Below are positions 42,661 through 49,893 of a stretch of DNA of 64,000 nucleotides, piece by piece (position 1 is the stretch's first letter; each line of letters starts with the position of its first letter). This DNA comes from Fibrella aquatilis (GTDB taxonomy: Bacteria; Bacteroidota; Bacteroidia; Cytophagales; Spirosomataceae), in NCBI RefSeq assembly GCF_017353255.1, contig NZ_JAFMYU010000001.1, forward strand, positions 434,001 through 498,000. Direction: 5' to 3'. The notes beneath the pieces were generated by a model that had not been told where the DNA came from, ran no database searches, and worked only from the letters and a program-made list of their open reading frames with translations. The position numbers were made by a program, and so were the translations under genes.

Positions 42661-42804
42661 TCCTCATGCCCAAACGTTTTTACAGCAATGATGTACTGTT
42701 ATTTACTTTTATTTCAGCACTTATGCATTGGATATCGGTATATTTTACGGGCTTCGAAAATTATGTAACTTAGCTGGCAATTAACTCTAATAGATAAATT
42801 TACG

Positions 42805-43314
42805 ATGGGCTTATTCGACTTTTTGAAAAGCAAGAAAAAAGGGCAGACATCTTTTACCAATGGCTCCTATCTTGACCCCGGCCTCAGTGATGCAGCCCTA
42901 TTTTCGCTGGTTCGTGCTGCTATTCTCATCTTTCAACAGCATACCGACCTGGATCAGGATGGCATTATTGGCTTAATTAAGGCGCGTTGTACCGATGAGA
43001 AAATTGCCGTAGCTCTGTATCGTTTTATACCAATTGCTTATACGAGACTTTTTCTACCCGAAGTAGTTTATTCCGACAAATACATTCTATTTAAATCGAA
43101 AGCCGATGAGACTGCGTTTTACTTTTCAAAAGACAAACTATATCAAACCATAGCTGCCGAATGCCAGCGTCAGTTTAATCAATCTATCAGCTCAGAGACC
43201 ATCATGCCTATTCTATACCATAGTGCTGAATTTAAAGCAATAAATTCAGCACTACTTGACGGATCCGATCTTAAAAATTTGATAAGCTCACCTGCCTATT
43301 TTTTGGTGTCATAA
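42805..43314 (+). CDS. Hypothetical protein, 169 aa
   Basis: The protein starts MGLFDFLKSKKKG, an opening common to many small cytosolic proteins of this phylum that have no known role. It is helical and has no signal peptide. The DNA is AT-richer than the surrounding genes, including the 140 bases upstream, which suggests a recent arrival or a weakly expressed gene. The end overlaps the stop of the convergent acyl-CoA reductase by 6 bases. Confidence 0.62.
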   Translation: MGLFDFLKSKKKGQTSFTNGSYLDPGLSDAALFSLVRAAILIFQQHTDLDQDGIIGLIKARCTDEKIAVALYRFIPIAYTRLFLPEVVYSDKYILFKSKADETAFYFSKDKLYQTIAAECQRQFNQSISSETIMPILYHSAEFKAINSALLDGSDLKNLISSPAYFLVS

Positions 43315-44358
43315 CTGAGCCAGAAATGCCATGGTATCTACCCCGTCAGCGTAGTCAGTAAGACCAGGCCGTTGGGTAGTACCGAAGGGGATTGAGCCTT
43401 GATACCAGCCCTCAGCAGAGGTAACAACCTGAATTTTTTCAGCGTTTAGGGTCAATAACTCGCGCAGGTGGTCGAGGCTGGCGTAGGTCTGGTAATACAC
43501 CACCGAGATGGGCGACACCAGGTTGCCGGGCGTACTGTCGGGCGTGGGGGTGACCATCAGAAAGCCGTTATCCAGGTGCTCAACGCGGTTTACGAGGTAA
43601 ATCGACTTGTTGTAGTCGTAGTTGTTCTGGTACTTGTGCAGGTTCAGGTACTGGTTCATGCGTGGTTCCAGCGTACGCAGGAGGGGCACAAAATCGAACG
43701 GTTTTCCGTCGATTTCGTCCGGCACAAACAGGGTCGATACGTTGCGGCAGCCCAAGCCGTAGTAGGTCAGAATATCGTTGCCGAGAAGTTCCAGTTGTGC
43801 CTCATCTTCCACTCCAGTAAGCACCCCCACCGACGTGCGGTTTTTGCGGATGACGTGGGGCTTCCTGGCAAAATAATACTCGAAATAACGGGCCGTGTTA
43901 TCACTACCAGTAGCAATGAAAGCATCGGCGGCATTGAGCCGGTCGGCAATCTCGATGTAGTCACCAAAGGCAGGTTCAACCGCAATAAGTTCGTTGATCA
44001 GATAACGCATCAGCATCTCGTCCTGACTGCTGAGCTTGGCCATAATGGAATGACCGCTAATGAGCACACAGAGCAGGTCGTTGAACCCCACCGCCGGTAT
44101 ATTACCCGCCATGACGACACCTACTTTTTTCGGCGTGGCAGGTTCGGCGGGATACTGCGCCAGCCAGCTGGTAAGCGCCTCAGCAGCAAGCATCTGCGAC
44201 GCAATAGCATCGAGCGCCAGCAGGCAGTTAGGTACCGTAAACCAGTTATTTTTCGAGTTGGCACGGTAGGCGGCCTCCTCCCGTTCGGCCAGCCGCGCCG
44301 GGTCGCGCAGGCGTTCGCCAAGGTGTATGAATGCGTTGAGTCGTTGTTGACGGGTCAT
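43309..44358 (-). CDS. Acyl-CoA reductase (LuxC-like)
   Basis: The 349-residue protein belongs to the LuxC family of fatty-acid or acyl-CoA reductases. VGVVMAGNIPAVGFNDLLCV resembles the nucleotide-binding part, DAFIATGSDNTARYFEYYF is a conserved core segment, and LGCRNVSTLFVP holds the likely catalytic Cys. Such genes in this phylum lie apart from luciferase genes and probably serve lipid or aldehyde metabolism. It precedes trmD only because of strand direction; a hairpin separates it from that gene. Confidence 0.85.
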   Translation of the reverse strand: MTRQQRLNAFIHLGERLRDPARLAEREEAAYRANSKNNWFTVPNCLLALDAIASQMLAAEALTSWLAQYPAEPATPKKVGVVMAGNIPAVGFNDLLCVLISGHSIMAKLSSQDEMLMRYLINELIAVEPAFGDYIEIADRLNAADAFIATGSDNTARYFEYYFARKPHVIRKNRTSVGVLTGVEDEAQLELLGNDILTYYGLGCRNVSTLFVPDEIDGKPFDFVPLLRTLEPRMNQYLNLHKYQNNYDYNKSIYLVNRVEHLDNGFLMVTPTPDSTPGNLVSPISVVYYQTYASLDHLRELLTLNAEKIQVVTSAEGWYQGSIPFGTTQRPGLTDYADGVDTMAFLAQL

Positions 44359-44364
44359 AGGAAG

Positions 44365-44432
44365 GAGTTTTCAGTTTTCAGTTGGCTGACGCAAGAGTAC
44401 GCGAGCGTCAGCCAACTGAAAACTCTAAACTC
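44365..44432. repeat. Heptamer-armed hairpin, 28-bp arms
   Basis: Left arm 44365-44392 is GAGTTTT-CAGTTTT-CAGTTGG-CTGACGC; right arm 44405-44432 is the inverse of GAGTTTA-GAGTTTT-CAGTTGG-CTGACGC. The loop is 12 bases. It lies 6 bases before the reductase ATG and 4 bases from the trmD stop. The GGCTGACGC cap is shared with the hairpin inside rnpB. Confidence 0.87.
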
Positions 44433-44436
44433 TAAA

Positions 44437-45114
44437 CTATTCATTTAAAAGATCCGGCCTTCTGGCTCTCGTTCTGGCCAGGGCCTGTTCGTGGCGCCAG
44501 TTATCTACGTTGGCTTCATGGCCCGACAGCAGGATATCGGGAACAGTCCAACCCTCGAAGTTGGCAGGGCGGGTGTAGATGGGCGGGGCCAGCAGATCGT
44601 CCTGAAACGAGTCGGTCAGGGCCGACGTTTCATCACCCAATACACCCGGAATCAGACGAATGAGGGCATCGGATAGTACCGCCGCCGCCAGTTCACCCCC
44701 AGAGAGTACGTAGTCGCCGATACTAATTTCGCGGGTAATGAAATGCTCGCGCACGCGTTCGTCCACGCCTTTGTAGTGCCCGCAAAGGATAATCAGGTTT
44801 TGCGAGAGCGACAGTCGGTTCACCAGGGATTGAGCCAGCCGTTCGCCGTCGGGTGTCATGTAGATCACGTCGTCGTAGGTGCGTTCGGCCTGTAGCTTGC
44901 GGATGCAGTTGGCAATGGGTTCAATCTGCATCACCATGCCTGCGCCGCCACCAAAGGGGTAATCGTCTACCCGGCGGTGTTTGTCGGCGGTGTAGTCGCG
45001 GAGGTCATGCACCAGCACCTCGGCATGACCCGCCTGCTGCGCCCGTTGCAGAATGGAGTGGCCGAAAAACGAGTCAAGCAGCTTCGGCAGGCAGGTAATG
45101 ATGTCAATCCTCAT
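44437..45114 (-). CDS. trmD: tRNA (guanine37-N1)-methyltransferase
   Basis: The 225-residue knotted methyltransferase modifies G37 of tRNAs that read codons starting with C. Start [20 protein letters not shown] at 45114 is standard; the longer frame reads a hairpin arm. [26 protein letters not shown] and [14 protein letters not shown] are the signature segments forming the knot and AdoMet site. It lies downstream of rimM and rpsP, the usual ribosomal order. Confidence 0.95.
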   Translation of the reverse strand: MRIDIITCLPKLLDSFFGHSILQRAQQAGHAEVLVHDLRDYTADKHRRVDDYPFGGGAGMVMQIEPIANCIRKLQAERTYDDVIYMTPDGERLAQSLVNRLSLSQNLIILCGHYKGVDERVREHFITREISIGDYVLSGGELAAAVLSDALIRLIPGVLGDETSALTDSFQDDLLAPPIYTRPANFEGWTVPDILLSGHEANVDNWRHEQALARTRARRPDLLNE

Positions 45115-45115
45115 A

Positions 45116-45190
45116 ATGTTGGACGTTGGATACTGGACGCTGGACAGTAGATTTCCCCCAATCGGAGGTCCAGTATCCAACGTCCAACAT
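45116..45190. repeat. Heptamer-armed hairpin abutting the trmD start
   Basis: Left arm 45116-45138 is built from GTTGGAC, GTTGGAT and ACTGGAC; right arm 45168-45190 is its exact inverse. The left edge is one base from the trmD start-codon complement, so the arm forms the whole 5' leader of trmD. A folded leader directly before ATG could dampen translation, or be melted by ribosomes leaving rimM. Confidence 0.86.
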
Positions 45191-45195
45191 CCTGC

Positions 45196-45762
45196 TTATT
45201 GTTCTTCGTCGGCATCATCAGGCGTTTCTTTCGCGTCTGAGAGGTACACGGCAAGCAGGCCTTCGGGCAGGATGACGTTCAGTGTTTTGGCTTCACGATC
45301 CACGGTTTTCACTATGGCGCTGTTGATGGGGATCAGCATTTCCTGACCCTTATACTCCATGTTGATCAGGTCCTGCGTAGCCATTGTCACTACCGATGCC
45401 ACCGTTCCCAACGGACCGTCAGTTTCGTCAATCACCTGGTAGCCAATGATTTCATGGTAATAGAACCGGTCGGGATCGGTGATCTCCTCCAGGTTGTCGA
45501 GGGGCATCCAGAGTGTGCAGTTGATGAGCTTTTTGCCTTCATCAATCGTGTCAACACCTTCCAGGGCTACAATAGCCCGGTCGCGGTTGATGGAGATCGA
45601 TTCGATAAAATACGGGAGCAGTTCACCCCGCACCTCAATCAAAATCGACTCCAGGTCGTCGTAGGCTTCGGGTTCGTCAACGTCCAGAAAAAACACCACT
45701 TCGCCATGCAGGCCGTGGGTTTTGGTAATATGGCCTAACTGAAAACAATCGTCTTTGGTCAT
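45196..45762 (-). CDS. rimM: Ribosome maturation factor RimM
   Basis: The 188-residue protein helps mature the 30S head and binds S19. The N-terminal RimM barrel starts LGHITKTHGLHGEVVFF; the C-terminal PRC-barrel shows FYYHEIIGYQVID and QEMLIPINSAIVKTVD. The acidic tail TPDDADEEQ is typical. It lies between rpsP and trmD on the same strand, with hairpins on both sides. Confidence 0.93.
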   Translation of the reverse strand: MTKDDCFQLGHITKTHGLHGEVVFFLDVDEPEAYDDLESILIEVRGELLPYFIESISINRDRAIVALEGVDTIDEGKKLINCTLWMPLDNLEEITDPDRFYYHEIIGYQVIDETDGPLGTVASVVTMATQDLINMEYKGQEMLIPINSAIVKTVDREAKTLNVILPEGLLAVYLSDAKETPDDADEEQ

Positions 45763-45886
45763 AGTGAGAAAAGAAGCAAGAGGTAAGAAACGAGAAGCAA
45801 GAAGTCAGAAATAGGCTGTTGATATGTACGGATTATCTTCCCTTACTTCTTATTTCTTGCTTCTCACTTCTTGTCTCATACTTCAT
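45763..45886. repeat. Heptamer-armed hairpin upstream of rimM
   Basis: Left arm: GAAGCAA, GAGGTAA, GAAACGA, GAAGCAA, GAAGTCA; the right arm is the inverse of units such as CAAGAAG, TGAGAAG, CAAGAAA and TAAGAAG. Pairing is imperfect, but period and composition agree. It starts directly after the rimM start codon on the complement and lies just downstream of the rpsP terminator. Confidence 0.75.
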
Positions 45887-45901
45887 CTTATTTTGATACA
45901 C

Positions 45902-45931
45902 AAAGAGCCTGCTCGGAAGAACAGGCTCTTT
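45902..45931 (-). terminator. Stem-loop terminator after rpsP
   Basis: AAAGAGCCTG (45902-45911) pairs perfectly with CAGGCTCTTT (45922-45931) around a 10-base loop. On the minus strand it follows the rpsP stop by 22 bases and the stem ends in U-rich sequence. It probably ends or attenuates transcription before rimM and trmD. The U-tract is broken (GUGUAU), so read-through is likely. Confidence 0.6.
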
Positions 45932-45953
45932 GCACTACCGGTATTGGAATGAA

Positions 45954-46715
45954 TTAAGCAGCGGGCTTTTCGTCAGTCGACGTAGCTTCCGCAGCAGGTG
46001 CCTCTTCGGCTTCAGCTGCGGGGGCGTCTGGAGCAGCTTCGGCAGCAGGCGCCTCAGCAGCGGGAGCAACTTCCTCAACGGTGGGGGCTTCAGCTTCTAC
46101 TGATGGCACACCGGCTACCATTTCTGGGGCCTCCGGGGCTTCAGCGGCCACGGCAGCAGGCGCATCGGCATGAGCGTCAACGTCGGCGGCGGGGGCTTCG
46201 TTGGCAACAGGGGCCTCGGCTACTGGCTCAGGAGCCACTTCGGCCACAGGCTCTTCCACTTTGTATTTCACGGCAATGGCTTCGGCACGGGCGGCGCTTA
46301 CTTTCTGTTCAGCAGCCAATCGGTCCTGACGAGCCTTGTCTTTGCTTTGTACTTTCGTATCAGCGGTAGTCGCTACACGATTGGCCTTGTCGTCTTTCCA
46401 GGCCGTGAACTTCTCGTCGGCCTGCTCCTGCGTGATGGCGCCCTTTACCACACCTACTTGCAGGTGTTTCTTGAGCATGATGCCTTCGTGCGAGAAAATA
46501 GACCGGGTAGTGTCAGATGGCTGAGCACCCACCATGAGCCAGTATACGGCGCGGTCGGCATCAAGGACAATACGGGCGGGGTCATTATTGGGGTTGTACG
46601 AACCGATTTTCTCGATGTACTTACCATCACGGGGTGAACGTGATTCGGCTACTACGATATCATAGATAGCCATGCGTTTGCGTCCACGACGCGTCAAGCG
46701 AATTTTAACTGCCAT
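45954..46715 (-). CDS. rpsP: Ribosomal protein S16 with long Ala/Pro/Glu tail
   Basis: Residues 1 to about 85 are a normal S16 ([55 protein letters not shown]). A charged linker follows, then a tail from about residue 145 made of Ala, Pro, Glu and Val ([20 protein letters not shown]). At 253 residues it is much longer than the roughly 80-180 seen in other bacteria. S16 binds 16S rRNA early in 30S assembly; the tail should be flexible and exposed. It is the first gene of the rpsP-rimM-trmD set. Confidence 0.93.
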   Translation of the reverse strand: MAVKIRLTRRGRKRMAIYDIVVAESRSPRDGKYIEKIGSYNPNNDPARIVLDADRAVYWLMVGAQPSDTTRSIFSHEGIMLKKHLQVGVVKGAITQEQADEKFTAWKDDKANRVATTADTKVQSKDKARQDRLAAEQKVSAARAEAIAVKYKVEEPVAEVAPEPVAEAPVANEAPAADVDAHADAPAAVAAEAPEAPEMVAGVPSVEAEAPTVEEVAPAAEAPAAEAAPDAPAAEAEEAPAAEATSTDEKPAA

Positions 46716-46735
46716 TTTCTGGAGTTTTTTCCCGA

Positions 46736-46796
46736 CAGGACCGAATCCTGCCGAAGGGGGATCTCGTCCCCCGGGTTAAACATGGCCGCAAAGGTA
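46736..46796 (-). promoter_or_regulatory. rpsP promoter and structured leader
   Basis: On the minus strand TACCTTTG (46796-46789) fits TAnnTTTG. The leader to the ATG at 46715 would be about 65 bases and contains two stem-loops: GGGGGA/TCCCCC (46756-46772) and CAGGA/TCCTG (46736-46750). Ribosomal-protein leaders often bind their own product; whether S16 binds here is unknown. Confidence 0.5.
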
Positions 46797-46806
46797 CAAA
46801 AAAAAA

Positions 46807-47332
46807 GCGCAACAACGACCTGAATCTATAAGCCGGATTCTGTCGACAAGGCCGTACCCGTGGGCGTGCCTCACCGTCTTATCATTTATCTGGGAGGGCC
46901 GTCACCGACCCCCTCTATCGACCTACCCGCACCGGCAACCACCCGAAAGTGATGTGGAGACGAGCCGCCCCGCATCCGGTACTGTTTGGCCTTTCAGCCC
47001 CTAAGGTTTATCCTGCCCCGCATGTCGCCATCCGGGCGGTGGTCTCTTACACCCCCTTTTCACCCTTACCTGAGTGAATGAGCGAATGAGTGAATGAGTG
47101 AATGAGTGAATAGGCTGACGCGCGGGTTTGCTCTAGCGTCAGCCTATTCACTCATTCACTCATTCACTCATTCACTCATTAACCCCGGCGGTATATTTTC
47201 TGTGACACTGGCTGTCGAACGGTGGTTACCCGCCGCCCGCCTTCCCGTTAGGAAGTAGGGTGCCCTATGCTGTCCGGACTTTCCTCCCTGCCCTGCGGCA
47301 AGGCGATAAGACGATCCATGCCGTTGTTGCGC
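46807..47332 (-). ncRNA. rnpB: RNase P RNA, class A, with an inserted hairpin
   Basis: The minus strand carries the class A signatures: GGAAAGTCCGGAC near the 5' end, ACAGAAA, CAGGTAAGGGTGAAA, GATAAATGA, and CGGCTTATAGATT near the 3' end. The ends are set by helix P1: GCGCAACAACG at 47332-47322 pairs with CGTTGTTGCGC at 46817-46807, followed by nine T. The RNA is about 526 bases instead of the usual 350-400, because an octamer hairpin of about 105 bases replaces helix P12. It cuts 5' leaders from tRNAs with the RnpA protein. Confidence 0.95.
47077..47180. repeat. Octamer-armed hairpin inside rnpB
   Basis: Arms 47077-47121 and 47136-47180 are 45 bases long with one mismatch. They consist of GAGTGAAT octamers capped by GGCTGACGC/GCGTCAGCC around a 14-base loop containing GGGTTTGCTCTA. 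In RNase P RNA it lies between the ACCGCCGG segment and CAGGTAAGGGTGAAA, where P12 sits in class A RNAs. Confidence 0.92.
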
Positions 47333-47337
47333 AGGGG

Positions 47338-47345
47338 CAAAGGTA
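47338..47345 (-). promoter_or_regulatory. -7 element (TACCTTTG) of rnpB
   Basis: TACCTTTG on the minus strand ends 5-6 bases before the first base of helix P1, exactly where a Bacteroidota promoter should be. The -33 region falls inside the next hairpin arm (47351-47464). Confidence 0.65.
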
Positions 47346-47350
47346 GGCCG

Positions 47351-47464
47351 ATTTACGAATTGCGATGTACGAATTACGATTTGTTGCTGTCGCATGGGTT
47401 TGCTCTACGGCAAAGGAGTGCGACAGCAACAAATCGTAACCGCGGCGGCGGACCGCTCGTAAAT
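47351..47464. repeat. Heptamer-armed hairpin upstream of rnpB
   Basis: Left arm units are GATTTAC-like 7-mers (ATTTACG, GATGTAC, GAATTAC, GATTTGT) capped by TTGCTGTCGCA/TGCGACAGCAA, with GGGTTTGCTCTA in the loop. The right arm has GCGGTCCGCCGCCGCGG in place of two or three units. Units GAATTAC-GATTTGT-TGCT are shared with the hairpin at 55318. The right edge meets the stop of the hydrolase. Confidence 0.85.
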
Positions 47465-48258
47465 CACTTCAGAAACGCCACTACCCGTTGCGCGAAAGTA
47501 ACTGTGCTCATGGTGGTGTTATGGGTGCCAGGCACGGTGGCGAGGGTGGCGTGGGGGAAGGCGGCGGCTAGCTCGGAAGCCTGCCCGTTGTCTTCGTCTT
47601 TATCGCCCGAAATGACCAGGATAGGCTGTTGAACGCGTTTTAGCTCGGCTATGGTGGTAACGGGCTGAAACTGCTGCATGTATTTAAGTGCTACTGTGTC
47701 GGCACCTGACTTGATGGCGTAGTCGACGGCGGGTTGCAGGTCGGGGTGGCTGCCGGGGCGGGCAAGGGCTTCGTAGAAATTACGTCGGCGGAACCAGTTG
47801 GGGTCGGTGAAGCCGGTACCCATACCACCCAGTACGGCCTTGCGGATGGTGTTTTTGGGCGCAATGGACAGCATCTTCGCCGCAACGATCGACCCGCGCG
47901 AATAGCCCACCACGTCGAAATTACGATGGCCAAGCTGCTTCATCAGAGCGAGCACGTCTTTCGCTTCCACGTCGTTCATGTACGCCTTCGCCTCATGCGG
48001 ACGGTCTGATCGACCATTACCCCGCAGGTCAAGCGTGACTACCGCGAACCCACTGTCGACGAGCATCTGAGTGACTGCCGCCCGTTTCCAAGATTCACTA
48101 TTGACAATGAACCCGTGAAGCAGCACCACCGCCGGGCCGCGCCCCATGGTGTCGTAATGAAGCTTTGTCCCATCGGCAGCTGTAAACAGTGGCTCACGAG
48201 TAATCTGTGCCTGAGCAAGTTGGGACAGGAGAAGGAGGGTTAGGAGAAGGGGTTTCAT
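47464..48258 (-). CDS. Exported alpha/beta hydrolase
   Basis: The start at 48258 gives MKPLLLTLLLLSQLAQAQ, a signal peptide; the longer frame reads a hairpin. The 264-residue protein shows VVLLHGFIVNSESW, LDLRGNGRSDRP, the nucleophile GYSRGSIVAAK, the acid in ISGDKDEDN and the His in VPGTHNTT. It fits general esterase or lipase-like hydrolases of the periplasm. The substrate is unknown. Hairpins lie on both sides. Confidence 0.82.
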   Translation of the reverse strand: MKPLLLTLLLLSQLAQAQITREPLFTAADGTKLHYDTMGRGPAVVLLHGFIVNSESWKRAAVTQMLVDSGFAVVTLDLRGNGRSDRPHEAKAYMNDVEAKDVLALMKQLGHRNFDVVGYSRGSIVAAKMLSIAPKNTIRKAVLGGMGTGFTDPNWFRRRNFYEALARPGSHPDLQPAVDYAIKSGADTVALKYMQQFQPVTTIAELKRVQQPILVISGDKDEDNGQASELAAAFPHATLATVPGTHNTTMSTVTFAQRVVAFLK

Positions 48259-48266
48259 GGTAGTTT

Positions 48267-48375
48267 TGATGTACAATGAATAATGTACAATCGGTCCGCC
48301 GATGCGGTACAATGGCGCTTGCTCAGCAGGATTACTCATGCGCAACTGTCATTGTACATTATTCATTGTACATTA
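48267..48375. repeat. Heptamer-armed hairpin with inserted module
   Basis: Left arm 48267-48291 is GTACAAT-GAATAAT-GTACAAT; right arm 48351-48375 is its inverse with one mismatch. After the left arm comes CGGTCCGCCGATGCGGTAC, absent from the right, a module also seen in the hairpins at 47351, 49749 and 21235. It lies between the DUF4403 gene and the hydrolase. Confidence 0.84.
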
Positions 48376-48380
48376 AAACC

Positions 48381-49811
48381 TCACAAACCCGCCACTTTCA
48401 CATCTACCTTTCCATTGGCATACACCACGGCGACCATGGCGGTGGGGGTTAGGTAGACCTGATCGGGGCGCATGTCGTTGATTTTGCCTTTGAGCGTTAC
48501 GCCTTTGGCCAGCGGGTAGTTGCTGATCCGCTCCTGCACCGACTGCTTAATGGCGTCGATCTGCTCGCCAATGGGGAAGGACATATTCTTCTCCATCGTC
48601 TTGGCTAAGGTGCTCTGTAACAGCCAGCTAGCGGCCCGTTGGAGCAGGTTTTTGGTATCCAGATCGTAGGTCAGGTTTTTCAGCGATACCGACTTGGTTT
48701 GGGGATCATAGTAGGGTTGACCGCGCAGGTAGATATCGCCGTTGACGCTGCCAGTGATGCCCGCCTTGATGATGAGGTTATCGTTTTGGCCGTAGAGGTC
48801 GATATCCGTCAATGAGACAGTATAGGCTCCATTTTTGAACGAAAACGATTTACCAACGAGTTGTTTCTTAGCCAGTTCGGCCACTTCGGGGTAGGTTGCC
48901 TCGCTGATGATGCCCACCCGAAAATCATCTTTTACGGTTGATACGACTGTGAGATCGGGCAGGGTGGTAGCGGGGCGGATGGCTGGTTTGGGGCCGATGT
49001 TGGTGAGCGTGTGCCCTTCCAGCCCGATGGTGGTCCGAATCTCGCCCTGCTCGAACCGAAGGGGTGTGATGAGTACCCGGCGTGGCACCACCGTAAGCCA
49101 GGTGCGGTATTCGTCCGACACGTTATAGGGCTCCCGAACCAGGTTCCAGGTACGCAAAACGGGCGTTTTCAGGTCAATATTGGCCTTCACCTGCTTATCG
49201 AGTGCCTGGGTGATCGTGCCCAGGTTATTGTCAATGGCCTTTCTCACCAGTCCCGTAATGGGAATGTCGAACCCCACGAGCCGGACGGTAGGCGTGGTCA
49301 CGAAGTCGTAGCCCTCCGCCTTAGTCTGGGTGCTCACGCTCCAGTCGGGGTCGATGGAAAACCGGGTCGCAAATTTCAGGTCGATTTCAAACGTGGTTTC
49401 CCCCGACTGCATGAAGCCGAGCACTTTTTTGCCTGCTTTCGCCCAAATTTTCAGCGGCACCTGAAAATAAAACAGGCTGTCGCCCTTCACCACACCCGCC
49501 GAAACCCGGATGGGTGCCCGTTTCCAGACATTGGTCATAAACGGCGTGCCGTCGCCATCATTATCGAACGAGTTGTCTTCGTAAATCAGCCCGTTCACCT
49601 GCGTGTTGATCTGCCGCTCTACGTCGGCCAGGGCAATGGATACGGGAATATTGACCGTCGATAGCAGCGATTCGTTATGTACGTCCATGTTGGTAGCCTT
49701 GTAGTTGGCAGTGGGTGCCGCCGGGTTCAACCGCCCGGTGTTGGAGGTGCAGGCAGCAAGGAGCAGGCAGTAGGCAGTGGGCAGCAGGGAGTAAGCTCCC
49801 GCCTGATACAC
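48381..49811 (-). CDS. DUF4403-family lipoprotein
   Basis: The mature protein of about 440 residues matches DUF4403, a duplicated lipid-binding-like (TULIP-type) family of Gram-negative envelopes: VNIPVSIALADVERQINTQV, then repeats of similar strands. The lipobox LLLAAC is clear, but the hydrophobic part before it (AYSLLPTAYCLLLAAC) is encoded by a hairpin arm. No ATG lies close; GTG 49811 or TTG 49823 are the likely starts, and the longer frame reads back into the next gene. The start is uncertain. Confidence 0.8.
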   Translation of the reverse strand: MYQAGAYSLLPTAYCLLLAACTSNTGRLNPAAPTANYKATNMDVHNESLLSTVNIPVSIALADVERQINTQVNGLIYEDNSFDNDGDGTPFMTNVWKRAPIRVSAGVVKGDSLFYFQVPLKIWAKAGKKVLGFMQSGETTFEIDLKFATRFSIDPDWSVSTQTKAEGYDFVTTPTVRLVGFDIPITGLVRKAIDNNLGTITQALDKQVKANIDLKTPVLRTWNLVREPYNVSDEYRTWLTVVPRRVLITPLRFEQGEIRTTIGLEGHTLTNIGPKPAIRPATTLPDLTVVSTVKDDFRVGIISEATYPEVAELAKKQLVGKSFSFKNGAYTVSLTDIDLYGQNDNLIIKAGITGSVNGDIYLRGQPYYDPQTKSVSLKNLTYDLDTKNLLQRAASWLLQSTLAKTMEKNMSFPIGEQIDAIKQSVQERISNYPLAKGVTLKGKINDMRPDQVYLTPTAMVAVVYANGKVDVKVAGL

Positions 49812-49893
49812 CTGCGTCAGCAAACTACCTACTGCCCCGACACCGCACCGGCGGACCGGTCGGACCGCTGCCCACTGCCTACCCCTTGCCCAC
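49749..49893. repeat. Heptamer-armed hairpin overlapping the DUF4403 signal peptide
   Basis: Left arm (about 49749-49791): GCAGGCA, GCAAGGA, GCAGGCA, GTAGGCA, GTGGGCA, GCAGGGA. The right arm inverts GTGGGCA and GTAGGCA-like units and contains the CGGTCCGCCGGTGCGGT module. TTTGCTGACGC is the inner cap. The left arm is translated in the DUF4403 gene; the right edge meets the TGA of the DUF2027 gene. Confidence 0.8.

Noticed and set aside
37804-43314. Polymorphic toxin/immunity or type VI secretion cluster
   Set aside because: No toxin domain, repeat-rich carrier, VgrG or Hcp is seen; the proteins are small exported or membrane proteins.
43309-44358. Bioluminescence (lux) operon from the LuxC-like gene
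   Set aside because: No luxA, luxB, luxD or luxE relative is nearby; LuxC-like reductases alone are common in non-luminous Bacteroidota.
45902-45931. Member of the heptamer hairpin family after rpsP
   Set aside because: The stem is only 10 bp with a short loop and no repeated unit; it is better read as an ordinary terminator.
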